Below are positions 54,722 through 64,000 of a stretch of DNA of 64,000 nt, piece after piece. The notes below the pieces were generated by a model that was given only the letters and a program-made list of their open reading frames with translations, searched no databases and had not been told where the DNA came from. Origin of the DNA: Petaurus breviceps papuanus (lineage: Eukaryota; Chordata; Mammalia; Diprotodontia; Petauridae); the NCBI GenBank assembly GCA_028583685.1, contig JAMXIF010000051.1:51105637-51169636 (forward strand), given 5' to 3'. Positions within the stretch are counted from its first letter, which is position 1. The number at the start of each line of letters is the position of its first letter. A program made the translations under genes and the position numbers.

Positions 54722-54955
54722 CTTACAGTAGCATTATGCAATGAATAGAGAGCCAGCCATAATCAGGAAGCATTCATGCCTCTAACACATACTGTTTGCA
54801 TGACCTGAGATTTAGCATCTCAGTGCCCTGAGGAAACTCTCTAAGACTAAATAGCAGAGCAATTGCAGATTTGCATTGATAGAAGGAATTTCCTCACTGG
54901 GAGTTCCCTGTACTCATGAAACGACAGGTCCTATCCCCAAATATATTGTGGTGGT
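54722..54955 (+). mobile_element. CORE-SINE with the (aaatcacaggt) tail type
   Basis: gcattatgcaatgaatagag, agccataatcaggaagcatt, gcaattgcagatttgcattg, gaatttcctcactgggagtt, ccctgtactcatgaaacgac, aggtcc. A fuller copy of the tail seen at 8970. Confidence 0.75.
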
Positions 54956-55319
54956 ATTGACTTTCTGACTGATCAAGTCAAGGACATTCTAGGACTCCAG
55001 TTCTCCAATAGATCTGTGATGTCATCTGTTTGGGTCTTCCCTTCAACCCATTCATGCCTATTCATCTTACATGACTTCTTTCCATGTCTTCTCATAAATA
55101 CACCTCAGTGGGTACATCCAAAGTGCTTGAGACCTTCCTCATATTCTCATGATATTGTTAGGATACTAATTATGTAGGAAGGGAGCTGTCCGCTGCTTAG
55201 TTCTCATTCTAGCTATGTTTCTGGTCCCACCTTTTCCATAGGTTCTTGCATATGGCCCTAGAAGGTCTTACAGAGACCATGCAACTCAATTCTCTCATTT
55301 CACAGATGGGATTCAGGGA

Positions 55320-55445
55320 GGTAAAATAAATTTAAATAAACAAAATTAAAGAAGTAGTAATATTTAAAATATAAATGTATAAATATAAAGTATAAAACAC
55401 AAATAAATATATATATGAAATATAAAAATAAAGTTAAATAAAAGA
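55320..55445. repeat. A/T-rich low-complexity tract
   Basis: Repeated aaataaa and atataaa words over about 125 bp. Confidence 0.8.
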
Positions 55446-55619
55446 AGCAATAAACTCTAATGGGTCATAGCCTCCTCATATCAACAAAGTTCTCTCTAAT
55501 GACTCAACTTTAGTTGTTCAGAGTCTGTGGTTTAAGGGGTGTGTTGGTACATGTTTAACTGACTTTCTGAAAAGTGTATGCATGATACACTTTTAAGTTT
55601 CATCTGCATTATTAATATT

Positions 55620-55632
55620 TTCCCATCATTTT
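55620..55632. repeat. Target-site duplication, left (SINE dimer 3)
   Basis: ttcccatcatttt, repeated exactly at 55929-55941. Confidence 0.92.
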
Positions 55633-55928
55633 TTTAAGCAATCGGGGTTAAGTAACTTGCTCAAGGTTACACAGCCAGTTATTTCTGGGTGTGGTGCTAA
55701 GTATCTGAGTCCAGATTTGATCCCCAGGTCATCCCAACACTGGGGCCGGTGCTCTTACTCGCTGAGCCACCTGGCAGCCCCTAAGCAATTGGGGTTAAGT
55801 AACTTGCTCAAGGTTACACAGCCAGGTGTTTCTGGGTGGGTGCTAAGTGTCTGAGCCTGGGATTCGATCTCCAGGTCATCCCGACACTGGAACTGGTGCT
55901 CTTACTCGCTGTGCTACCTGGCCACCCC
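55633..55928 (-). mobile_element. Dimeric SINE, copy 3 (left unit 55782-55928, right unit 55633-55781)
   Basis: Two direct copies in minus orientation in one exact 13-bp duplication. The left unit is 147 bp with gcacccacccagaaacacct and ends ttgctta against ggggctgccaggtgg. The right unit has gcaccacacccagaaataac. The structure is identical to copies 1 and 2. Confidence 0.93.
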
Positions 55929-55941
55929 TTCCCATCATTTT
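55929..55941. repeat. Target-site duplication, right (SINE dimer 3)
   Basis: Exact partner of 55620-55632. Confidence 0.92.
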
Positions 55942-57000
55942 CTTAAGTTTAGACTATCACTGGAATGACAGATCAAGACCTGATTTTTTCCCCTGATTTC
56001 CACAGTGTAAATGTCACATTGAAAAGTTAAAAATGAACTCTTGTCAACTGTTTTGAGCTGGTGCTAACATACCCCTGTTAGTATTCTATGATTTACAGTC
56101 TTGCAACATAGATGTTGGCTATATCAATTGATGTTTATCATCTTAGAAATTGAAACTGATACATTTTAATATATTTGTTTATTCAAAAATACTAATCTAT
56201 TACATTTTTAAATGAAAAATAATCATATTTGCAAAAGTTAGTGAGAATGGTATTCTTTCACATAGTTTTGTAAATCTCTTTCATGTCTGGCCTAATAGAA
56301 GACAATTGGATTCTCACATCTGCTTTTGCATTCAATCTATTCTAATAGGTTGTTTTGATTGAAGTATATGATGAAATATGACCTCACACAGATGTGTAGT
56401 TGGGGAGTATTTTAATATGCAAATAAGAATCTTACTATTGTTATGAAAATTGTCCTGATCTTATGGACCTTTGAAAGGGTCTCAGGGACCTGCAAGGGTC
56501 ACCAGAACACAATTAGAGAGATAATATTATCGTTGTTCTGGCTCTTTAAAGATTCCATTCCTGCTGAACCTTTACTAGGGTGAGGGCTTGTGGCTTTGTC
56601 CTAGACATCAGCAACTAGGGAATATATTCTCCCTGATGCATTCAGTGAGGGGGGATAACAGTCTTTGAAAGAGAGTGAAGAAGGAGAATTGGGCAAATAA
56701 AGATTGGAAAGGCAGAAGGGTAAAGGGGAAGGAGCCATACTTTTTGCTATTTAACAGCATGGATGTGCCTCTTGTCTGGCTTTCTGCCTGTGGGTCACCT
56801 GATCCCTTTTCCTTCCCTTCCCCCATGAATTTCACCCAGACACCAGGATTTCTAGCTACGTCTCTGGATCTCTAACTGAACTCTATTTTGCCCCCATTTT
56901 CTCACATCCCAAACTCTTTCTCATCCTATTTTTACTGTGCTCCCAGGTAAGTCCTTTTGTGTAGTTTTCACCCAGAACTGGATGCCATGAGAATATTCCT
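55942..57000. other. Unassigned intronic sequence
   Basis: 56000-56480 is AT-rich and free of repeat landmarks. 56950-57000 resembles 57420-57475. Confidence 0.4.
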
Positions 57001-57185
57001 GCTTGAAAGGAAGGCAGAGAATAAAGAGATATGCATACTCAGGGCTTTTCTCTTACTCTGTTCCTAGACTGGGAAGACTAAGCACAAATCCATGATGATG
57101 TCAATAATGCATATTCATTAATAAGCCCTGACTGTCCCAGCCAAGCCTAAAGTATTTAAGAGGAAAGGGTCTAGCCATTGCCAGA
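57001..57185. other. Repeat-free block, candidate conserved element
   Basis: gatatgcatactcagggctt, gtcaataatgcatattcatt and aataagccctgactgtccca form a compact block with octamer/POU-like atgcatattcat at about 57106. No repeat is seen. Confidence 0.3.
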
Positions 57186-57570
57186 ATAGAACAGGGATTA
57201 TCAGTAGGCAGGCAGATGGTCAATAACTTCTGCCCACCGTGTCCAGGCATTCATCTACCTCTAATGTGTTTGGCCCAGGTGCTAAGATTCCTGAGTCCAC
57301 GGTTTGATGGAAGCTTTGATATTTTTTAATCCCTTTCTCTCTTGGAGGCCATTTTAATCCCACCTCCCAGTCCAGTTCATCCCCATTCATACATGGGCAC
57401 CTTCCCCACACATATGCTTAAGTTTTCAAAGGAGTGACCCATAACTAAATGCCATGGGAATATCTCTGCTCAAAAGAAAGCATCATGACCATCCAAGAAC
57501 ACTGCATGAGCCCATGGCCAAGATATTCTGGACACAATTGGGGTGCAGTGTGATCCTTTGGAAAAACAAA
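57186..57570. other. Unassigned intronic sequence
   Basis: No recognised repeat or gene. Confidence 0.35.
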
Positions 57571-57576
57571 GCAAAG

Positions 57577-57715
57577 AGGCGGTTAGATGGCACAGTGGAT
57601 AGAACACTGGCCCTGGAGTAAGGACAACCTGGTTCAAATCTGGCCTCAGACACTGGCTGTGTGATCCTGAAATAAATCACTTAACCTGAATTGCTTCCCA
57701 AAACCCCACAAAAAA
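57577..57715 (+). mobile_element. Short SINE (aggcggttagatggc type)
   Basis: ggcggttagatggcacagtg, gatagaacactggccctgga, ggttcaaatctggcctcaga, ctggctgtgtgatcctgaaa, A-rich tail. Slightly truncated in the middle. Confidence 0.88.
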
Positions 57716-57724
57716 AAGAAAAAA

Positions 57725-57885
57725 CAATAGATTTGTAGTTGAGAACCAGATTCAAATGTTGCCTTATGACTTTGGACCTTTCTTCCCCTGTCAGAGCCTC
57801 TGTTTCCTCCTCTGAGAAAATGAAGGAGGATGGATAGGATGGCATTTAAGATATCTTCCAGCTCTAAATCGATGATATTCTAATC
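57725..57885 (+). mobile_element. CORE-SINE with CR1/L3-like tail
   Basis: gattcaaatgttgccttatg, gagcctctgtttcctcctct, ggatggcatttaagatatct, tccagctctaaatcgatgat. Confidence 0.75.
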
Positions 57886-59200
57886 CTACAAAAGGAGTGG
57901 AATCTTTCATTCCCAAGGCCATGGAGGAACAGGATGAGTACAATGGAAAAAGATGAAAGAACTCTGAAATAGCACAAGGCAAAGGATAAGCCATGCCATC
58001 ATCTTTGAAGGGATACAGAGAAATGGGGAAGGATCTAAAGGGGCCACATGGGAACATGCAACTGTCTTTAACTGAGTAATCAACTACTTCAGAGGAAGTT
58101 TACATGGAACCTAGAAAACTGCACATATTCCAGCTCCCCAGGCAAGCTCAAAGTGCAGATCTGAGGTAATCCTCCAAAATGTTCTATCCCTGAAACCTGC
58201 TGTTGCAAGTAAAGTGATCTAAATCACCTGGTGCGACTGACAAAACCAGTCATTAGTCCTCCTTGAGCCTTCCTCTTCCCCACAGACATACAGGTCTACT
58301 CATCTCACTTATTTTTGCTTAATTTGACACCATTTAAGCAAGAGAGGAGAGAAACACCACCTCCTGGAAATTTATCCTCTGTTATTATAAGACTATTTCC
58401 TTAACTTACCCGATCCCTTTTCAGGTTCTAGGGCCAGTGCTCTATCCACTGTATACAAATGGATATAAGACTATATTGTATAAGACTATTTTCTAATCTG
58501 TCCCTTGATTTTCCCATTTGCTTAATGTCATATTTAATATTTCACCTGTATTCTTTTAGGGCAGTATAGCACCTATTCTCCTTGCTGTCTGGGCCAAAGT
58601 GGGCTTCCTGCAACAGGCCAATTTGGTCGACTTGAAGAAGATCAGCTCCATTTTAGATATGCATTTCCTCTCAGTAAGTGGATCCAGCCTCAGGGAAAAT
58701 GAATACCATGATGACCCCTTTAATTATTTTCCATTTCCTAAGACTTGAAGTTGTTTTCTCTCTGAGTTACTAAGATGATAAAAGTAAAGGAAGCCAAAGG
58801 AGATATAGCCAGACTGGGTTAGAAAAACATAAAATTGGACATCAGCTTATTGAACTGTTGTCACCCAAGGGTGACTAAATGGCCTTGGATGGCTCTAATC
58901 ACATTTAAAAATTTAAGCCTATCAGAAAATATGAAATCCTTTATCTATCTTTTAAAGTCATTTTTAAAGGGATGGCTTACTGAGTAGGAGAGGGGGAGGC
59001 ATATATCAAGAAATAAAGGTGTTTCAGAAACAAAAGATATCAGTAAAATACAATTTTTTAAAGATAAAATGAAAGATAACATGAAGTCTTCTTATTAGCT
59101 CTATTTCTATTGACCATAACCATTGACCACATCTATTAGCTTTATGGCTTAGCTGTTCGTTGAAAAGTAGAAAAATACACCAATTCAACTCTCTTGGGAC
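57886..59200. other. Mostly non-repetitive intronic sequence
   Basis: One tiny antisense SINE head piece at about 58425-58450 (ctagggccagtgctctatcc). Otherwise no repeats, with several short frames without domains. Confidence 0.4.
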
Positions 59201-59204
59201 TTTT

Positions 59205-59350
59205 GTATAAGAGACTCTAAATTGCTAATGTCAAATCTGGGCTCTGTCACTTATTAGTTGTGTGACCTTGGGCAGGTCAGGAAACTTCTCTGAGCTTCAT
59301 TTTCTGTGTCTATAAAATAAGATGGTGGTTGGGGGCTTGAACTATATGTC
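59205..59350 (+). mobile_element. CORE-SINE
   Basis: caaatctgggctctgtcact, tattagttgtgtgaccttgg, gagcttcattttctgtgtct. Confidence 0.8.
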
Positions 59351-59359
59351 AAATGTTAG

Positions 59360-59590
59360 TAATGTGGCATTGTAAAGTTTCAAAAGCACTTTCCAAACTT
59401 AAAAAAAAAATTTACCCTCCCAGTAACCGTATGTGTTCAATTCCATAGTTGTTATCTCCATTTTCCATGCTTAGAGAGATAAAAGGACTTGCTTGTGGTC
59501 TCAGAGTCGATGTTGGAAGAGGAACCTGATGCCCACTCCAACAATGCTTTTGCTAAGGTTTCTTTCATCTCTAAGTTTGTGATTTCTCTC
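59360..59590 (-). mobile_element. CORE-SINE (MIR-like)
   Basis: aaagtttcaaaagcactttc, gttgttatctccattttcca, gacttgcttgtggtctcaga, gaggaacctgatgcccactc. Confidence 0.7.
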
Positions 59591-60720
59591 CTATACCAAC
59601 AATGACAAATGTCATAGACTGTGACTTTAACTTTATGACTATTAATATTCTAGATTATACCAGTATTTTGAACCAAAGAGAATAAAGAAGGAAAAAATTT
59701 TCTGTTGTCTCATTGTATTAAAAATTCTTCTTACAGGAAAGGCCATTGCCCATCAGTGGTACTCTATTATTTATGACCTAATTATTGCTTACTGACAAGC
59801 TGAAATTATACTTCAGCTAAGAAGCCTCTTGTTGAATGGAAGAGTACTAATTTATGGTCCATCAAAATTTTGAGGTTGTATCCATTAGAAAACATTAAAG
59901 CCTGCCCCTCGGTGTTAGTATGTTCTTTCTCAGGACGGTCGGATATCCTGGGGTGTCTCATCCCTCCATCTCTCATACTCCCTCAAGTTCCTCTTTCCAA
60001 AAAGAAAAGGAAAGATGTATGATAGCAACAAAGGAAACCAGAAAGGGGCTGGGAAATTAGAACAGATAAGTTTCTTCATTATTTAAAAATAAAGCCTTGG
60101 CAAAGCAAACCAATGATATTCTTATATTCGAGGGAGTGTAATATAAATGTTGGCCTCAGATTAATATTGTGAGCAAATTAATAAAGCCATTCTGGAATAT
60201 AGTGATTGAATCTCTTGTCACTGGAATCCAATAGCTTTCTTATCATGCCCCATGGATTCACATCATAACAGAACACACTTTGGGTTTTTTCCTCTCTTAA
60301 TAGATTGCCTCTCTTCTTTTCATTTCTCATCTTACTTTACATCCTTGTTTGCTGGATAGGTAGAATCATGCTCAGTGAGGACAGGGATGCTAATCTTCAT
60401 CTGCTCTATTGGGCTATTTGACTGGCAGAGCTGAGGGCGATGGATTTCTACTTTCTGGCCAGTCAGAATTAAGTGTGGACAAAGAAGCACTTTTTACTCA
60501 GTTTAAATATCCATAAAGATGCAGTTTAAAAATATTAAAGAACTTTGTGAGAAAAGCTCTATTTTATTGATCTCCAAAGACTGAAATATGAATTGTAGTT
60601 GCTAACATGTGCAGCCACATTCAAATCTAGGGAGAAAAAATTAATTATATAGTTAATACAAAATCCTCAGAAGTATTAAAATTTATATGTACATACATAT
60701 GCATGGCCTATAAGTTTATC
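59591..60720. other. Repeat-free island, candidate conserved elements
   Basis: No repeat landmarks over about 1.1 kb. 59700-59930 is the most balanced part (gacctaattattgcttactg, ctgaaattatacttcagc). No coding frame of note. Evolutionary conservation is untested. Confidence 0.3.
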
Positions 60721-60724
60721 TAAC

Positions 60725-60930
60725 CCAATGAGTGCTAGATTTGGCATTAGAAAAACTGGGGTTTGAATCCTGCACCAGATACTCACTAGCTGCGTGATGG
60801 CTGGGCAAGTCACCTAACTTTTTTTCCACACCAGTGTCCTCATCTATAAAATAGGGACAGTGATAGCTCCCAACTCACAGGGTTGTGGTGAGTATTAATT
60901 GAGATTATATATGGAAAGCCCTTTCAAAAC
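60725..60930 (+). mobile_element. CORE-SINE
   Basis: gtgctagatttggcattaga, gggtttgaatcctgcaccag, tcactagctgcgtgatggct, cctcatctataaaataggga, cagggttgtggtgagtatta. Confidence 0.85.
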
Positions 60931-61021
60931 ACATACATATACATATATGTGTATACATACCCCTATGTATGTGTATATGTTTATATATATACACACACAC
61001 ATATATATATATATATATATT
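60931..61021. repeat. (CATA)n/(CA)n/(TA)n microsatellite
   Basis: acatacatatacatatatgt, then tatacacacacacatatata and a (TA)n end. Confidence 0.92.
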
Positions 61022-61320
61022 TAGCCTTAACATTATTATTTGAATTGATTTTATGTGGAGAGGAATAGGAATTGTTCTTGTAGGCACAGCTCAGAGCAAT
61101 GGGAAGAAGTAACTTCATGGGATCCTTCCTCATCCCCCTTTCATCTGCTAGTGCCTTTCTTCCAAAAACTACCATGGGTTTGTTTTCTTTAGATTCTATA
61201 TTTATTTATATAGCATTTTCTAAAAGTCTTAAGGCAGTTTTAAACTTAATAGCTTGAATCTGCCCTGACTCTTGGTACACTTTGTATATATGCATGGTGT
61301 CTTATCTATGAGAATAAAGC
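61022..61320. other. Unassigned intronic sequence
   Basis: No recognised repeat or gene. Confidence 0.35.
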
Positions 61321-61324
61321 ACCC

Positions 61325-61508
61325 AGGTGCACCTAAGTGGCACAGTGAATAGAGCGAATAGGCTGAATAGAGTGAATAGAGTGAATAGGCCCTGGAGTCA
61401 GGAGGAGCTGAATTCAAATCCAGCCTCAGACACCTGATACTTACTATCTGTGTGACCTTGGGCAAGTCACTTAACCCTAATTGCCCTGCCTTCCCCCCTC
61501 CAAAAACA
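61325..61508 (+). mobile_element. Short young SINE with an internal gaatag repeat expansion
   Basis: Head (acctaagtggcacagtgaat), then gaatag-based repeats at 61348-61389 where relatives read gaatagagcactggcc once, then ggagtcaggaggagctgaat, gtgtgaccttgggcaagtca, a tail of cttcccccctccaaaaac and A-rich DNA. Confidence 0.88.
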
Positions 61509-61534
61509 AAACAAAATAAAACAAAAAAGAACAA

Positions 61535-61632
61535 AATTCCTTGAGGGCAGGTATGTTTTTTTTTTTTAACTTTGTATCCCTAGAACAGTGGGCAGCATAT
61601 CACAACAAATACTTGTTGATTGATTGATCAAT
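61535..61632 (+). mobile_element. L2-type 3' tail
   Basis: ttccttgagggcaggtatgt, aactttgtatccctagaaca, aaatacttgttgattgattg. Confidence 0.75.
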
Positions 61633-62175
61633 ATAAGGGAAAACTTAAAACATAGGCCTATCCAAGGGATCATTCAAGGATTGATTTTTCTGCCTTGGAT
61701 ATTTGCATTATACCCCTCACTGAAGCTCTTCAAGCAAAGTTGGATGGCATATTGTCTGAAATTTTATACGGGATGTTTTCTTTTTTTTAATTAGACATGG
61801 GTTAAATGAGATGATCTCCTAGGTCCCTCATAGGCTGGAGATTTGTTTATTCTTCATTGGAAACACTACTATGACTTGGTTATCACTTTGGCCCCCAAAT
61901 ATATTCCCAAATAATTATGCTGTCACATGAAATCATTCTTCACGTACAAAAAATTGCTAACTGCTTAAATACCTATTAGTCAGTGAGGTGTTCATTGTCG
62001 CATGTATAGAAAACACGATTAAGAGGAGATTTTCTTTGGGAAAATGGCCAGAGGTATTGCATTAAATTACAGTTATATTTAAAATTTACCCCAGGGCTTC
62101 CTAATGCATTTCAAATGTGATTCTGGTGACAAATATTTGATTTACAGGTAAGTTCTCTGGAATACTGAAAAGAGA
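61633..62175. other. Mostly repeat-free sequence, candidate element at 61960-62170
   Basis: A short CR1/L3-like tail trace at 61800-61850 (gatgatctcctaggtccctc). 61960-62170 has no repeat landmark and retains CpGs (tgtcgcatg, aacacgatt). Confidence 0.35.
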
Positions 62176-62184
62176 TCCATCATA

Positions 62185-62300
62185 AATAGCTCTGTAACAG
62201 TGGAAAGAATGGTAGATTGGGTACTATGGGACCTGGGTGCAGACTGAAGTTCTATTACTTTCTATCTATGTGACCCTGGGCAAACCCCTTCATCTCCCTG
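62185..62300 (+). mobile_element. CORE-SINE fragment
   Basis: taacagtggaaagaatggta, gacctgggtgcagactgaag, tatctatgtgaccctgggca. Confidence 0.7.
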
Positions 62301-62990
62301 GCCATCTCTCGTTATAGCGTAATTAGGGTAGAGTCAGTAGGTTTTTCTCAAGGCTGAAAAACTTTAAAGCACACATGGGAGTACATCTTCTTTCCAATCC
62401 TTTCCCTGACTGACCTACGAGCCAGGTGGTTTATTCTAGTCTGGTCTCTGCTCTTTGTCCTTTCCCTTCCTAGCTGCAGTTAATAATTCAATAGCATAAA
62501 CCCCTCATCCAATATTTTTTCCCCTAGTTTCTAGGCCTCTTTCCCATCAGTGACTGCTCTCCATGAGGCTAGCATCACTCCTTTTCCTGAGCAGACACAG
62601 AAGATTTTCTGACATCATGACTGCACCTTAAGTAAGCATGACTCCGTCTGGTGCCAAAGTTCCCAAGTAGGGTTCTTCCTCTAGTGTTTCTTATATAATC
62701 TATAAGGTAATGGGCTTGGGCTACACAATGTCTAAGGTTTCTTCAAGCACTAAACCTTATACTTCCATTACACATGTATGGAATGGATACTCGTTGAGGG
62801 GAGACTGTTCCACTTTTGAGTTTGTATTCCCAGCCGCTATCATAGTTAAGCACTTAAGAATTACTTTTCAATTTATTTTTGTGTGGACCATGTAATAAAT
62901 AAAAAAATTTTATTAATTGCTGAATTGAAAATTAAATATTATTAAAAACAAAAATAAATAAAATGAAATAAATAATACTATCAAAATAGT
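62301..62990. other. Unassigned sequence with repeat tails near 62705-62850 and an AT-rich tract
   Basis: gggctacacaatgtctaagg and agccgctatcatagttaagc suggest SINE/L2 tails. 62885-62985 is A/T-rich low complexity. Confidence 0.4.
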
Positions 62991-62991
62991 A

Positions 62992-63125
62992 TGATATGGT
63001 GAAAGTACACTAGATGAAGGTAAATTTAAATTCCATTTTCTGACTATGTGGCTGTTTGGTGAATTATTTAACCTTTACGACCCTCAGTTTACTCATCTAT
63101 AAAAATGGGGAAAATAACATTTTTC
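62992..63125 (+). mobile_element. CORE-SINE
   Basis: gatatggtgaaagtacacta, cctttacgaccctcagttta, ctcatctataaaaatgggga. Confidence 0.7.
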
Positions 63126-63139
63126 TTATATGCCTGTGG

Positions 63140-63415
63140 CAGCTAAGTGGTATGGTAGTAGATAGAGATGAGAGCTGGACCTGGAATCAGAAAGACCTAA
63201 GTTCAAATTTGACTTCTGTTACTTACTAGCTATATAACCATGGGCAAGTCACTTAACCACTTTTTGCTTCAGTTTCCTCGTCTGTAAAGTGAGAATACTA
63301 AGAGCACCTGCCTCCCAGGGTTGTTATGAGGAAGAACTAGGATAATGCTTGTGAGGCACTTAGCACAGTGCCTGACACATAGTAGGTGCCATATAAATAT
63401 TAGCCATCATCATCA
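63140..63415 (+). mobile_element. CORE-SINE (Mar/MIR type), full length with L2-like tail
   Basis: ggcagctaagtggtatggta, cctaagttcaaatttgactt, gctatataaccatgggcaag, gcttcagtttcctcgtctgt, cagggttgttatgaggaaga, cttagcacagtgcctgacac, atagtaggtgccatataaat. Confidence 0.9.
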
Positions 63416-63427
63416 TCGTCATCATCA
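63403..63427. repeat. (CAT)n microsatellite at the SINE 3' end
   Basis: catcatcatcatcgtcatca, grown from the SINE tail. Confidence 0.85.
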
Positions 63428-63429
63428 CC

Positions 63430-64000
63430 TACATGAGGAACTTAGGATGAGGACCAAATGAGACAAAGGATGTAAAGTACTTTAATTACAAACAGATGTC
63501 ACTAATGGAAAGTCTGAGAAACAGAGTTTCTGGGTAATTAATAATTTATTAATTAGACCAGCAAATAATCAGTAAATTGATGGTAAGTGGTCTCTCTCCG
63601 TAACAAAAGACAAAACCATGGAGATCACTGAATTCTTAAAAGCCTTTGGAAAAGGAGGTGCCCCTGACAGGTGGAAATCAACCCTTATTGCTGAACAATG
63701 AACAGGGTGGACATATCAGTGAGGAGATGGGTTAAAAGGCTCCTGCTCCTGCTGCTGAGAACTTGCTTGATCATAAGACTCAGCTGCCTGCAGCAATCTG
63801 GACAAAGGAATCCATCTCTACCCAGGCCACTCGTGTTGAAAAGTTTTCTCCTTCCTAAGTGGATCACCCTAAATTCTAATGGAGGGTTCCAAGGACAGAA
63901 GCTCATTTCCTTGGGGTAAAAACTCACCTAGATTGGATTTTGTTTACACTTTAACTAGGACTAAGATCTTTTAGTTAGGTGAGATCCTGCCCAAGATTGA
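63430..64000. other. Unassigned sequence to the window end
   Basis: No recognised repeat landmark. Two opposing frames of 73-80 codons (63685-63927) overlap and have no domain. Confidence 0.4.

Noticed and set aside
61960-62170. Plus-strand exon ending at the donor-like ttacaggtaagt
   Set aside because: There is no open frame with recognisable similarity and no matching acceptor context that I trust, so it is kept only as a finding to check.
63430-64000. Possible LTR-like sequence at the right end
   Set aside because: No paired repeat, terminal motif or retroviral landmark could be supported, so it is left unassigned.

Overview
This is intronic, non-coding vertebrate DNA, almost certainly from a marsupial. 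The repeats show this. There are dozens of CORE-SINEs (MIR/Mar1-like heads with several tail types), two younger short SINE families with clear target-site duplications, L2 and CR1/L3 relics, hAT MITEs, and one nearly full-length L1 whose ORF2 and 3' end look marsupial. The young SINEs resemble the Mar1/WSINE1 group. An Australian marsupial is my guess, but the sequence alone does not fix the species. I saw no LTR retrovirus, CRISPR array, tRNA, rRNA or bacterial-type gene.

The only host coding sequence I can support is one 125-bp exon on the minus strand at 21841-21965. It has good splice sites and encodes [15 protein letters not shown]...[19 protein letters not shown]...FAYPF, which is the end of TM1 and the start of the first lumenal loop of synaptoporin (SYNPR), a synaptic-vesicle protein of the synaptophysin family. 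The window therefore appears to lie inside SYNPR. The part right of the exon (21966-64000) would be the intron before it, at least 42 kb long. The part left of it (1-21840) would be the intron after it, at least 21.8 kb long. I found no other SYNPR exon.

Layout: 0-10 kb holds a SINE dimer, an old L1 piece, an L2 3' end and many CORE-SINEs, with two repeat-free islands (6.1-6.5 and 10.1-10.6 kb). 11-13.4 kb holds half a hAT MITE and a long CR1/L3 relic. 13.5-21 kb has CORE-SINEs, a LINE tail, a (TC)n tract and a hAT MITE. 21.8 kb is the SYNPR exon. 24.57-30.81 kb is an L1 in the + orientation (antisense to SYNPR) with a 15-bp target-site duplication. 31-46 kb has a (CATC)n array with an assembly gap, nested SINEs, an L2, an unnamed old repeat and a second SINE dimer. 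46-64 kb has an L2 interrupted by a SINE, a foldback hAT MITE, a third SINE dimer, several repeat-free islands and TA/CA microsatellites.

The most interesting items are the SYNPR exon, a dimeric SINE subfamily with three copies that all have a 147-bp left unit, and CORE-SINE heads joined to several LINE-type tails, some of whose partner LINEs also occur here. All family names rest on recall, not on a database search.
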